A DNA stretch of 64,000 bases from Tetracentron sinense (taxonomy: Eukaryota; Streptophyta; Magnoliopsida; Trochodendrales; Trochodendraceae), in contig CM026568.1 of NCBI GenBank assembly GCA_015143295.1, positions 30,140,441 to 30,204,440 of the forward strand, given 5' to 3'. How positions within the stretch are numbered: position 1 is the first letter of the stretch; the number at the start of each line of letters is the position of its first letter. Both the position numbers and the translations under genes were made by a program. Positions 31,542-46,500 of this stretch are shown here, piece after piece. The notes under the pieces were generated by a model. The model searched no databases. It was not told the DNA's origin and worked only from the letters and a program-made list of their open reading frames with translations.

Positions 31542-34500
31542 TTACCTTAAACGTTTCTTCTTCTCTGGTGTTGCATGTACTTGTGCTTTGATCCCATATG
31601 TTTTCAGCTGAAAATTTTCAAAGGCCTCAGAGACTGCTCCTACCTGTAAAATACATCCGTAGAATTCATTATTAGAAATATAATAAATTAAGTTCATGGT
31701 CAAACCCAGATATGATATCATTTTTCACGAACCAGTTCAGGTTTTTTAGAGTACACCCTCACTATCATATCCTGATAACATGCGGGCAGCAAGTGACTGA
31801 TGCGATCATCTGCAATGGAGAATTTCTCCTCACTCTCATAATCCTGATAAAACCAAAGCTGCTGTTAGAAGCTACAATGTGCAAGCAAGGATCCATTCTC
31901 CAGAACAGAAAATGGTGCTCTAAAAATCAATTGAGTCAAAGATAAAAGGGATAGAAGGTAGTCATGCATGTTTTCCTTAATAAGACTGATTTAAATTTGT
32001 ATAAATAATTATTAGACATTCTGATGATGAAAAAAAAGAGGCAGCCTTGTACGGAAGTAAGGGGTTGTGCCTCTTAGAAAGTGGTTTACGATGCAAAACT
32101 AGCAATCCTAGAGTTATGGGTTCCACTGGAAGTCTGGAAACCCCATCATTCAAAACTGAACTTGATTAATAGACAGAAAATAATAATTCAAATAGAAACT
32201 TCTAGTGTTATTGATGGTATAAAAATCCTCATTTGGCAGCAATCACAACAAATTTCAAAGCCCTTAGTCAGATCCAAGAGTGCACATGTGGCAGCCCTGA
32301 TGTGTACCCAAAGTGTCCATGCTTTGAATTCATATACCTTCCTGCAGGCCGGATATGGCCCATCTTAAGGCATGATAGATAAACAAGCCATCCCAGGATA
32401 ACTTTAAGCTGGTAACAAACCATTCACCCGGCAGAAGTAAATTGCCTGACTCAAAATTTTTAATTGTGCAAGGCTTGGTATAAGTTGCTTTTCTATATGG
32501 TTGATGACTAAGGTAGGGATCTTAAAAAGTAGTCAGGGATGCTAAATAGCATGCTTGTGATAAAAGTTATCATCCCACCGAAAAATAAATTTTTTCTTCC
32601 ACCGAGAATGTCCTCTCAGCTTTTTCGAACACGGGTTCCCACATACTTCTCAAACCACAATTAGGAAGCTAGAGATATAAATGGCTAATCTATATATCAT
32701 CACAAGCTTTGAGCACATATTTTGAAAATACCTTCATCATCATCCCCTATTCCAATGACTTGACTCTTCCTCCTCAAATAAATGCAAAGACCGAAACAAA
32801 CTACGAGCACCAAAGAATTGCCCGCAGGTTTTTTTACCATAGGCAATGAGTATCCGGGAAAATGACGGAAAACTGAAGGCGAGAAACGGCAGGCTCATTC
32901 ACAACCATCCTAAAGCCTTTGATGAGACACAAGATTCTGCTCTTCTCAAGAGAAGGCTTAGAACTTCTGCTACAAGGATAAAGAGAAAATGGGAATAGGA
33001 GTCTCCTTGTCTAAGCCCTTTAGAACTCCAAACAGTTCTCCACTAAAGGACAAAGACAGAAATTCCCTTATATACTCCCCCCACATCCCCACTCTCTCAT
33101 ACACACGCACCTTCCTTTGTACCATAATGATCATTATGAGAAAGGTAGTCACGGAGGAAGAGATTAATCTGCACGAGTTAAGTTTGGTGTAGATGAAGAG
33201 AACGAATTCAAACTTCAATTTTTTTTTGAATGAATTGGCGGTCAATTCAATGTGTTCCAAGCTCATGGAAGATGGTTTTAGAGGCAATGTATGCAACTGA
33301 CATGATAAATTTAAATAAAGCAGCTCAAAGCCAGACTATTGTTGTAGGCGTAAGATATAGCACTTGGCTTCAGCACTAGACTTGGCAAAATAGACTTTGT
33401 TTTGCTTCCATGAGATGGATGAGAAACCCAATAGCATTTTGTAGCTAGTGATGGAGCAAAACCCAAACAGCCAACTTAGTCAGCTTCAGGTGAAGCAAAG
33501 AGAAAGTAGGAGGGTAGAGAAATCAAAAGACTGCACGAAAAATCTAGAATAGGATTCATGTCCAGTAATTGAGATTGCCCCCCTGCTTGTAGTAAGGGAG
33601 CAAACTCTCCCAATGTAATTAACAGGTCCATGCTATGTTATTCCACCATAAATGATTGGCAGAGTCGAGTTCCTAAATGATCCTTAAGAAAACACTTCAT
33701 TGCTAGTCCATGGCTCACTGAATCTTAGGAAATGACATTTAGTACCAAATTAAAAGCATTATAAGGATCTTCATTGCCTTCTGTGTTTAAGGTCTGCCTT
33801 TGACCATACTTTGAAGCTTATAAACAGCTTTAACTATTTACTATAATTTTATACGAGACAATCTTTATTCTAATATATCCAATTTTGAGCTCAAACTTTA
33901 TATAAGTTATTATATTATTTTTTGGTAGGTTCAAACTTCAAATAAGTTAGCCTCAATTCTTAAGGGTTCTCTCCGAGGCCAATTCCATTTCAGCCATTGA
34001 TTCCTTTAAGGCTTTAACTCGGTGGTTGATAGCATTATGATGTTTTTCTTCATTTGGACTTCGGTGTTGAAGGAATTCATTGGGATCATTTACATCTTTT
34101 TTTCTCTCTCTAGTTGGGCTGCTCAGTGACTCAGTCGTGAGAACTGACAACACAGTTTGTTTTGTATAGCTTTCGGCTAACAGGTGTTGTCTTGTTAAGT
34201 TGCTTTGTAAATGGATTTTTATACATGGGATTTGCGCCATTTTTTTTAAAATTATACATCATCAATGCTTTATTCCAAATATTTGGTGTCACAACACGAA
34301 TCCCATTCTGCCATTCAATTTTATTGAAAGTCACAACTTCAGTTAAGACATGTCTCTAGTCTCCACAGTAACAAAATTCTCCGAATTTTTGAAAAATTCA
34401 CAAACTATTCTCGAATTTTAGGTGTGCCGATTAATTCTCCGAATTATTCGCGAATTTTAAGTTTGCTGAATTATTGGCGGATTTTGCGAATTATTTGCGA

Positions 34501-37500
34501 ATTTCGCAATAATTCATTTAGTTCGACAAAATAAACTGCATATTTTGTATGTTATCAAATCAAATTGTTGGATATTTTTTTTTTATAATTATTGTTTTTT
34601 TCCCGAATTGTTCCCGAATATTTCCCAAATTTTTCTTAACTTTACCCTTGCCGAATTATTCCCGAACCCCGACTTTTGTCACTATGCTAGTCTCTACTGT
34701 AATCATGTCTAAATGGACAATAACTCTCCTAGAAAACTCATTCTTTGCAAAAGTTCGAAGCTATTCACCACAGCATTTCCTATAATCAAGCAGACATAAC
34801 GCACTATAGAGGTTTTTAATTTATTGAAAAGAAACTATTGATCCCTAGGTTTAAAAAGAATTTATCGAAAAAATAAATGAGCATAATTAAGAAATAAAAT
34901 CCAAAAGACAGAAGGTAATAAAAGTGCACTTTTAGTACCTTGAAAAATTTGATGCTGGAGAAGGAAATACATGCACAAAAAGAAAAAGGAAATCATCAGC
35001 AACAATAAGTTTAAGGTTGCAAATCCTTCAAAAAGTATCAGGAGAAAGAACAGTGACTTTATGAAACCATCATCAGATTTGTTCTCAAGTACCTCTCAAG
35101 AGGGTTATGCCTTCCACGAGTCAAATCAATTCTGACATTGCTAACAGCAACATCCTCTTCTCTTAGCATGGCTCCACTAACTGTCTGGTAGATGAAATTA
35201 CTCAGTAGTCAGTACTGGATTCTGTTTCTACTCTCTGAGCAAAGAACATATTTACATAACAAAGTTAGAATAAGGACCTGGGAACAAACAATATCCTGTG
35301 GGGTTATGTCTTTGAAGTGCTCTAGTTTGTCCTTTGGAACAGAGTACTCATTACAAAACTGCCATAAAGAAAAGTACGATAAATTGCTAGAAAACGTACT
35401 GTGTATACAATGTATAAATATTACTCAGAAGTATGTTCGTATTATGTACTTTCTCAAATGACAGAGGTTCAAATATTATTACACCTTCCCTCTCAAGTGA
35501 GTAGTATCGTACCAGAGAAACAGATGCATCGAGTCAGAAAACTTCAATACCTGGTACAAATCTCTTCTGCGAATGCGTAGGATCAAATCCCTAGCTTCCT
35601 TCAGCTCTGGGTCTGGAGCTGTTTCAATAGTTTTCAATATTGTGTCATCTAACTGCAGTGCCCAGAAACATGGATAGCATTAGGGTTTATGGATATGGGC
35701 AGAAAAAACTTGGATATGGGAGTAATCTGTGACAGCTCAAAACCTTCCAGTATTCAGCTGGTTCATTGATGTGAGAAGAAATTTCGAGATAATCATTTGC
35801 TTTTAACAGTGCATCTACAAACATAAGCTCTATTGCCTGAAATAGTAACTTGTCAGATTGAATACATTTAAAATTCAAATACAAAACAGAAGCATAGGAA
35901 AAAAGGGTAGGCTTTATGTTGCTAAGAAAATTACAGATTTAAAATTTCTACGTAAAAGCTAAATGAAGTAGGTGTGTTTTTTTACCTTTACTTTTGCATG
36001 TGTATAGACTGTTCGATACAAATCAGCACGAGTGGCAAATAACTTGTGGATGGTAAGATCTGGCCAGAAGTTCAAACATAAGCAGAAGAAAATAATGAAA
36101 TATCAATTATAAACGTAATAATTGAATCCTCAACAAAATACTAACAATCCTTAGCACGATAGCATATCTCATCACCCATAACCCGCATTGTTTCCATTAA
36201 CCTGCAAGTGACAAATAAAACATGATGCTAGAAAAAGTTCTCATTTGAGTTAAGAAAAATATCATAACATCTAGACCACGCATATTTAACAAGGAGCTAA
36301 TTTTTTTTTTATTGATAACCAAGATAATATTATAAACCGAAAAAAGCAAGGATACAGAGCCAAAACCAAGCATACAAGAGATTACAAGAAAATAAACTCA
36401 GGCACACAAAGGAAACCCGGCCCTGACACTAGCCTCAAAGCCCACCCAAAAACAGCCTCTCAACGAAGCACCTCCCGAAGCTCCTCCCCACTAAACTTGA
36501 GACCTGCCCACTCCAAAACAACCAATCGCACACAAGCACAGATACGGGATTGAGAAGACGAAGAATTCTCAAAGACTCTGAGATTCCTCTCCTTCCAAAT
36601 CATCCAAGAAATGGCACCCGGAAAAACCGCCAAATAGCCTCCTTAGCCCCTCCTCACGGGGCCTCGGCCAACTCGATAAAGAGCTACGGAAAGACTCAGG
36701 GAATACCCAATCCAAACCCAAGCGAGAGAGGAAAAACCCCCAAATATCAAACACAAACGAGCAATGTAGAAGCAGATGATCCACCGTCTCTTCCTCTTTG
36801 AGACACAAAAAGCACTGGTTGGCCAACTTCCACCCTCTATGTTGCAGATGATCGCAATATTTGAACTTCTACACTTGCATATGTAGTTGTACACCCAGAA
36901 AAAGAAAAAAAAATCCGCAAATGTGCAATATACATCCAAGTTTTGAGTTGACTTGGACTCAGGAGAGTCTTAGAGCATATGTTCATTAACAAAATCAAGC
37001 CACCTAAAAAGATTTTGACGCATACCTCTGAAACTGAAAATTACATCCTAGACCACAAGCTCGACAGTCACGGACAATGTAATCAAACCTACAAATCAAC
37101 AATGTCTCCATGGCATTACTGCCTTGTGTAAAAACTACAAGTAAAGCATCAACATGAAGCACACATAAAAGCGGAAAAGGATGAAATCGCAATAGACAAA
37201 TCTTGCCACTAATATCACTTACTTGTCAACATCTATTCCATTTCGACCATTTGCAACAATATCGTACAAGAAACGCTTCTCTTTCATGCTCTACATTTCA
37301 AAATGAAAACGATTAGGCTAACAATAAAAATAAGATGCTAAGAAAGAAAGAAAAAAAATGAAGAGAATATTTAAACTACAAGCATGAATAAGTGTTCAAA
37401 AGTTGCCATGAGATGCTAAGAGAATTATATGCCAATTAAATCATGGTGTCAAAATGACTTACTTTTGGTCGTGCATTTTCAGAGCTAGCAAGTATCATTT

Positions 37501-40500
37501 CCTGTAAAAAAAGAAAAGCATATATATCATGGCAAAAAGAAAAAAAAAGCTTAAAGTTGTTTCTATTCTATATTATTAATTTTAACTTTTTAATTCATCA
37601 AGTATTTGTTCATGTATGATAAATCCAACATCTATACATGCAAGAATCTGAGTGAAGTTAATACCAAAAAATAATAAATAAATAAAAGTAAAGATATCTG
37701 GGTTCAGATATCTATTTAACAGAATTCATAATTCAGTCTAAGCAGAAAGAAATTCAATTGTACATAAATAACAATCACAACATATAGTAATAGTAATTAC
37801 AATAACAAGTTAACAACAATAATAATAAATATAATTAATAACAATAATGTTAATGTCTAGCAGTATTAATCAAGGTTTTAAATAACGATTTCAGTTTGAG
37901 TAACGGGTCTGATCGAAACCTTAAGTAAATCCATAATATAATGGTTTTGGCCTTTACGGCTGGAACCCATAACGCCCCCACCATTTGTACACAATTTTTG
38001 TTTTTTAAAATGATAACAAAATTTAAATTTAATAAATGAACAAAAACATTGACACTAAATGCATATTATGAATAAAAATACTAATTTATTAAGTTTCATT
38101 AACAAAAAGTGAAATGAAAATGAATAACCCAATTCATCATAGATTCATGGATTTGAAATCTATGAATCTATATTCTAAAATTGCTAATATGCATTAACTA
38201 ACACACGCTGATTGAAAAAGTTGAGAAACCTTACCCAATCAAAAAGCCTCAATCTTTTTTTTCCCAAAAGTGGGTTATAAAGATTCAAATCATCGATTCA
38301 TAACGTAAATCCACTTTTTTTTATCAAAAAAGAAATAAGATAAGATAGAGTGAGTTTAAAACACTCATGGTATGTAATACATTGTCAAACATTCTGCATT
38401 CGTCATTATGTAACGTAACATGGCTTGTATTGGTTTGGTATTATGAAACCATTATGTAATGGTTGTTTCATAACAGTTTCAGAGAGATTTATAACCGTGC
38501 TATTAATGTTCTTTCTTTTACTTCATCAAGCATTTCTACGTTGTACACAAAAGAGAAAATTTAACTTCAATATGTGCAAGGATCAAAGTGAAGTCAATTC
38601 ACTATCAACAATGCCTTATCCCAAATATTTAGGATCAGCAACACGAGTCATGTTTCGACATTCCGTTCTATTAAAAGCAATAAATTTGTTTAAGTCGTAT
38701 TTTATCAAAAAAATTCTCACTAACTCAATCCACGTCATTTTTGGCTTTCCCTTCTCGCTGTTAGAGTCTTTAACTTGCACAAATTCCCTTCTTTTAATTG
38801 GAGCCATTAATGGTCTTGGTTGAACATGTCCTAACCATCTCAATCTACTCTTCCTTATTTAATAACCTAATGGAGCAACTCCTAGATTCTCTCAAATGTG
38901 CTCATTTTTATATTATATTTCATTGTCTTTTTACTCATCTATCTTAGCATCCTCATTTCAACTGTACTAATCTCCATGTCTCAACTCCATAAACTGGGTG
39001 GTAGACACAGTGCCATCTACTACTTAATGGATCATTAGACAGTCAGACGCATGGTTTCAAGTTTCAACACCCCAGTTAAGGAAAGATACAAGCACCACGA
39101 AATATGAGGAGAAATAGATTCAGATATAAAATTATAAATCATAGGGGATGTCACTACAAATTGACCATATATTTTTTGATAGGTGTTGTATTTATATTTA
39201 TTTGAGTAAAACTTCACATGATTTTTTTGTTTGTTTGTTGGGGGGGAGGAGGGGATCATCCCCCATACACATTAAGTCACAAAATTATGGCTTGATGATA
39301 TGGTTTGATCCAAGTTCTGAACAGAATCTGCACTTTTGCAATCAAGAAACTCCATACGGATAGAACCCAACTGAATAGGGCCCCGATGTCAATACAATAA
39401 TACGTTAACATTCTCTCACTTCAAAATTTCCATGACAGTATGTACAACATATATTTGTGAGTTAATCATGTGAAATTCCAGCGTAAGGCAATTGGAACAA
39501 TATCATGTGAACGGAATATATTTGGGGAAATGGATTTCAAACCAATACAGAACATTTTAACAACAGAAAAGGTAACTGCTGGAGCTTCTATAGTAACAGA
39601 TCATAGAAAAAATATGCAAGAATGAGAAGAAGAAAAAAACTACTGGGTGACTTGTTCAAAGAAAAGACCGTAGAAACTGACGAACACTTCATACCAGCTT
39701 ACCTCAACTCTTTTAAGGGATTCAGAATCAATTTCAATATGATGCTCATCAACAATATGTTCAATCATCTTCACTGACATTTGTTCATGAGACCTGGAAA
39801 AGATTCAACAAAGATAATAAACAGAAAAATGATGAAATCATCTCCCAATGAAGCAATATACCAAGACAACTCACAAAAGTTTTATCAAGTTACAAGGTTT
39901 TGTTACCCAAAAATAAAAAATATTGTCGTTTTTCTTTTATCTTATCAGAACATTTTGATGATCAAAACAAATAATTAAATCATATGCTAAATAACGAAAC
40001 ATTACATGTTTATATATAAGATACAATATTCTAAAGGTTTTCAAGTAAAATATTTCAACAGAAAAGGATAGTAAGTCAATTGGCCTAGATGATGGAGAAG
40101 CACATTCTTTGTAACCAACATATAAGAGTACATATATTGTTCCAAATCTTACAAAATCAACTCTATTACCCTCTACTATAAAAAGAGAGGTCCTTGAGGC
40201 AATGTTCATAGATCTTCTTGTCAAAGAGATCGAAATCAGAAAAAAGAAGCTGACATCTTTAATCTAAACGACTCACTCCACACCAGCTTTTAGCTTCCGA
40301 TTTCGGGTTACGCTCTTTTGCAATGCAGTATTTTCAATGTTCACTGAAGATAAGGATGCTAAGGAAGCATCCAATACCTCGTTTATCAGTAGATCGGTAT
40401 CACAATTGTAACAGCATCCAGGAGATACTTCTGCTTTATAGCAGGCAACATAATAAATTGTGCAATACAGAGAAAAGTACATTACAGAACCTTCTCTTAG

Positions 40501-43500
40501 TTGATCTATAGTTGGCAGCCTAAATTTTTTTAAGAAAGGAGGTAGGACAAAGAAATTGCAAGATTTTTACTTGGTGGATGAGTAGACTTGTGTAAATTAT
40601 TGCTACCTCAAAAGTGGAGCAAGAGATAGAGAGAATGGGATATAGAGAGAGCAAGGAAAGACATTGAGGCTAGTATTGATGAAACTAGTGCACGTCTACT
40701 TGAGGTCTAAGACAACCTTAAGGCCCATAGGTGTCCAAAGACAAGGCCATCACATACTGTAAGTTGAATAAAAATAGTACATGAACAGTTGCCAACGATG
40801 ACCCCAAGTATATAGCGGAGTTGCTGGGTTTATGACATTAGGGTTCATTATTAGTGTGCAGTTACCACTGCTCATATGGCATTCAAGGAAATACTTGTGC
40901 TTTTTCTTGGAGAAGGCGATCAACAGTGGAATCCAAACTGCAAATCCAGCAGGGAAGAAAATATTCCTCATCATGATCATTCTTTCCAGGTATCACAAAT
41001 ATAGCATCTTCATCTGTATTTATTGCAATTACCCGTCCTTTACCATCGAAACTTAACCCAATGGCCCAAGTCATAGTAAATACCGAGTTAAAGATGTAAA
41101 AAATGCAAAATAGCCAAATCACCTTAGAAAAGTCTCCCCTCTTCACATTGTTTATCTATCAAATTTTGGTGTAAACATATTCCGTTGGAAAAGGGAAAAA
41201 GTGCATTATACCAACAAGAGTAAAAATTTACCATTTGGAGCCATTAAGCACCCGAGGAAGAAACTCGCGCTCAAACAAGTGGCTGAAAGGCCCGTGGCCC
41301 ACATCATGCAGTAGTCCTAGAAATAGAATCAATAAAATCGGAAAGAATGAATCATATGGCCCAAACAAACAATTTAATAGAAACATAATTAATTACCCGC
41401 AAGTTTCACTGTCTGTATATCAAAAGGATCAATACCAAGCTCCAAGCCCTACAAGGATAGCACAAGTATCAACTATCAATACAATATTCTCAATAGCTTT
41501 TTTGTCCTGCAATGAGAATGGCCAGAGCATGTAGAAACAGTCCCATACTTGATGAGCTTGAAGTTTATGAACAGCTTCACCAGCAAGCCAATACACCCCT
41601 AGTGAATGTTCAAATCGAGAATGCACGGCCCCTGGATAGACCATGTTTGTCAGACCTGAAATAAGTGTAAAATTTTGTCTCAGGAACGAGTTCAAGCCCC
41701 ACCAAAGCAGCGTTAAAATAAATATATTTCTATGCTGAAAGTTAAACAAATGAAAATGTACTGAGAACACCACACTTTCTGGAAGTTAGTTGTAATCAAT
41801 GAGATTGACATGAATTATGTTCTTTATTTGATTCTTCTTAAGATATAAACCTGTGTGCATGTGTACTGTGTAGGGTTACGTATCAGAACCCTTGTTATTT
41901 CAAAATGACATCGGAGTGCTCCTTTTACATCTATTTCCTTTCTTAAACATACTTTACTCAAAATTGGACAAATAGAGACCCACCATTAGTTTATGCTCAT
42001 TGTAGTTAACTTTTTACCCAAAATTTACGACATTACCCATTGCTTTACACATTTTTTTTGAAATACCAAATTATCCCTAATCATGTGCTGTTTAAAAAGA
42101 CAAATATACCCTTATGATGAAACCCACTTTCTTTTCTTATTTCCACATTCTCAAATTATTAATAACTATATAACAGTAAGCATAATAAATCCATTTTAAC
42201 AATCCACTTATACATGTAAAAATACTGGGTGAATGTATATTTTACAAAATAGCCTCAATAATGAATGTTAACATGCCATAAATATCATCACCCATTCAAA
42301 AAAGTGATTAAAAAGAGAAAATATGAAGTGATTAAGCACACTAAACAAAAACTATATTATAAAGAAAAGAGTTTTTGTGGAAGTTTCTGAACAAACAAAG
42401 GATAAATTGAAAACTCTAGTGCCCCACCAGTGCCACCACATGCTATAGAACGAGGGTAAACTGGCTAGCTCCTACATAAGTAGGAGACTAGGAGCTGATT
42501 GTGTTTGTACCCCCCAGACTTTTATAAGGGTGCTCCTATAAGTAATTCAGATGACATTACTATGTAGCTTACATTTTCCATTGAAATCAGCTGATACAGA
42601 TATAAAACAAATTTAAATTATGTTGTATCATGAGATTGTGCTCAATTACCTGGTCAAGAATCAACATACTCATACATGATACAACAATCAACAAACACTC
42701 ACATGCATGTACATCTATATGTAAATACCAATTCATCCAAACCCTTAATCTAAAGCCACATACCTGACCCATTTATTCCCCCTTTTTTTTTCCTTTTGAC
42801 TTTGATTCTAGATCATCTAATCACCTTGATTATTGTCTAGGTGACCTCTTGGTGCGAACATAGTAACAAAGTTCTCCGATTTTTTCAAAAAGTCCCGAAC
42901 AATACACGACTTTTTCGCCAAATAATTAATTCACAAAGTATTCACAACTTATTGAAAAAATCGCGATTTTTTCAAAAGTCGCGAATTAAACATGAATTAT
43001 TCACAAACTTTTGAAAAAATCACAAATAAATATCTCATGTATGAAGCATATTTGTTTAAATTTTTTCATAATCTAGTTTTTCATTTATTTTATCTTTTTG
43101 TATCTTGCATGACATTTTTTCCCCGAAATTTCCAAATTTTGTCAATTATTTCCAAATTGTTTCCCAGGCAAATAGTTCCTAAACTCTGACTTGGTGACTA
43201 TGGGTATGACCCATTACATTATCTGGTGGGCTCGTAGTCATGCATGTCTACCATGAGTTGTAAAGTGGTAAAATGATCACCATTTGGTTATTAATGTGAG
43301 ATAAAGACCATTGTTGTCAAACGTTTGAAGTTCAGAGAATAAAATGGATTACTGATATGAAGTCTGGTCCTAAAGAGTACTCATTCCAATGACTTTCAAG
43401 GATGTCTAATTCTTGCTTATAAGTACTACACAGTTTATGCTTAAAAAAAGCTTCAAAACTCCCAATAGAACAAAGTAAGATCTCTACCAACTAAAGATAG

Positions 43501-46500
43501 GACAGTCCAATGAAGAGGGTTTTCTTAGCTGCTCATCTATATCCCATAAAAATACTTGCCCATCTAGAATGAACAAAAAAGCAACCCACTCTAAGGTTAA
43601 GCTCAATTTTTTTACTAAAGTAAAGCTTCTACAAAACTATATCAACATTCTCAAGAAAAAATAGAGAATCAAGTTTAAAATCCCACCAAAGAGGAAAGGA
43701 AAAAAGAAACGAACGCGAAATAAATTCAAGATTCTAAATATCATATGTTTTCACCATTGGAAGTTCCTACACATCCTTACCAAAAACAGACCATACCACT
43801 TTTAGAGAAATGTCAAGCATTTAAAGAGTGAGAAATGCTATTGAGACTGTACAACCATAGGGCAACCCGAGACCGTTCACAAGGATACACAATACTAGGG
43901 CTTCAAAAATATTGGGACACCCTAAAGTATCCATTACTTGTTATCCAGAAACAGACTTTTCCTTACTCAAGCAAAGTAACTTGCTTCAAGTAATATTACT
44001 TGAATCATTAGAATTGCACTTGAATCATTAGAATTGCATGGTTTGTAAAAATAACTTGATACAAGTAAAGTAACTCAATTCAAGTAAAATAACTTGAAAA
44101 AGCTTTTGCAGGATAAACAAGTAATGGACACTTTAGGGCGTCCCAAGATTTTTGACACCCTAGTATCGTATCTCATTGGAAATGGTCTCAGATTTTCCTA
44201 TGACTGTTCGGTCTTAGTAGCATTTCTATTTAAGATTTCCTTTCAATGGAAGAACAGTATTGAGAAGGGCGCTAATGTCATTTCATGAAATAGTATATAA
44301 GTGGTAAAGTCATCCATTCAAAGCAAAATTTTAACCACAGTTAGTACAATATAACCGTGGGTCTTATCTGTCCAAATCTCCAAAAGCTAGGTTTAGGAAA
44401 GGGAAAAATCTTTAAAAGGAGCACTTTGTTATCATTTTGTAATAATACAGGATCTGGCAAACTTCAGAAGACATCATTTCCAGCATGCATATTTTATCTC
44501 TTTTCAGTACAGCCAAAAATCCATAATTTGTGGTAAGTGGTAACCGAAAGCCCATAATTCAAGCCATCAATTGATTTGGCAGACGCAGAAAAACAATTGA
44601 GTTGGTAACTAAAAACCTAACATTTTAAAAAAATTATTTCCTCCCAGTACGAACATTGTTCCACTCGGCAACAAAAAGCATGTCACAAACAAAGGCAGTT
44701 CTCATGGTACAGAAATATAGGGGTTGACAGCTAAACCCCATAAGACACATAAAGCTTTACATACTATATTAAGCAGCCTTTGTTTACATTGCACTCATTA
44801 TTTCATATAGGAATAGGAATCGTCATCTTACTATTTATCCAATGACAATATAATCACTCCAGAGACTTAAAATTTCATCATAGTGAACAAATGAAAAAAT
44901 TAAACTAGCCATGATGCGATTCCAATATTGTAATATAAGTGGCAAAAGACAACCTAGATACGCTAACTATATAACTTTTTTGTGATGCCAAGGAGAAGTC
45001 CGTTCTCTATTGTGTTCTTTTGCAAGGGAAGGCAGAAGATATTCACTTATGATATTTGTGTAGTAGAAATTTATATGATCATAGTATCACGTCTCACTAT
45101 CTAGGTTCTTAAATATATGGTATCCTGAGGGAGGAATTGGTTTGGTAGATTATATGTTTATAAGGAGAAATTGTAGATAACTATCAAGAAGTTGAAACGA
45201 GTGTTTTAAAATGTGGGTGAAGCTTACCCCTCGAGACTCAACTCAAGGCGAGGTTCAAGGAAAAATCCTTGAGGCTCAAATATAAGGCTTAAATCCCATG
45301 AGGCTCACGCTTCAAAGTGTGAGGTTCACATGATACACACGCCTCCTCACTTTATGTCTATGGCGTGTGCCTCATACATTAGCTAAAATAAGGATTCTAG
45401 CCAAATGACTAAGACTTAAATGTTGATTTTTTCTCAAACATTTGTTATTTGTTTTAACAAATAACACCATTGAAAATGATGATGGTGATATTTGTTTCAA
45501 TTAATACTTAATTTATTATGTTTAACGTATTTAGGATTTTAAAACCCCTTGAGTCTAATTCACACTAAATTTCCTAGTAAACGCTGCAAAGATTTGGAGG
45601 CATTGTCCTAAAATGTAGTTTACGACTTCTTTGCAAATTTTTGCTAAAATTCTAAATCCACCACATGAATTGATGATTAAAAAATCATCTTAAATATGTG
45701 TATGAACAAAAACGTAAATTTAATTTTCAGCATTTGCTTGCCCTTCTTATATTTATTTTTTTAATGGTTAACTAATTTACAAAGTATTTCCTATGAGTAT
45801 ACGCGTGCGCACATGTAGACACACAATGTACACAAATATCCTTTTTGGAGAGACCCAACCCAACCCACAAAAGAGGCCTCATTACGCATACACCATAAGA
45901 TAACAAGGGCCCCAAGATATTATACGAGGCCCGCTATCGTAATTGCTCTCATTGTCACCCGCTTTTTTGTACTGCAAAACATAGGCCCCTAGCTCCAGAG
46001 GGACTTTTGAATTATGGCGACGCAAAGGAGGAGGAGGAGACTTATAAAATGAAAAACGAGGGTTGATAAGTATGGACTCTTCCTCCTCGCCCTCGAAACG
46101 AGCCATGTGAGCCTCCTCATTGAGAGTTTCCAAATCCTCAACCTCAGGACCTCCTGATTTCTTCTCACAATTCCTTTTTTCTTCTTGTTCTTGCAGTCTT
46201 ACTAGAGCACGATCCCTCCAGGCCAAAACCTACATCCTCTCTAGTAAAACTAGAACCCTCCATCCCAGGGCCATCGAGCCCACTCACCAAAAGAGTAGTA
46301 GGGCTATGAGGCCCAAAGACAAGGAGCTCCTCGATCGGGCAGCCTGGCATAGCAGCTCGAGGCTCCACACAACCCGCCACTGGATTCAAATCTACATAGA
46401 GCTGATCGGTATCAGAGCCCTCCATGCGAGCGTCCACAATGGGGACACTAGACCTATCAGAATCAGCAATACGAACACTTGGTATGCACCCATTATCCAC

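Noticed and set aside
34131..34334. Possible short gene in VEN4 intron 17
   Set aside because: The DNA resembles the decayed LINE 3' end near 38.6 kb and has no start or splice support.
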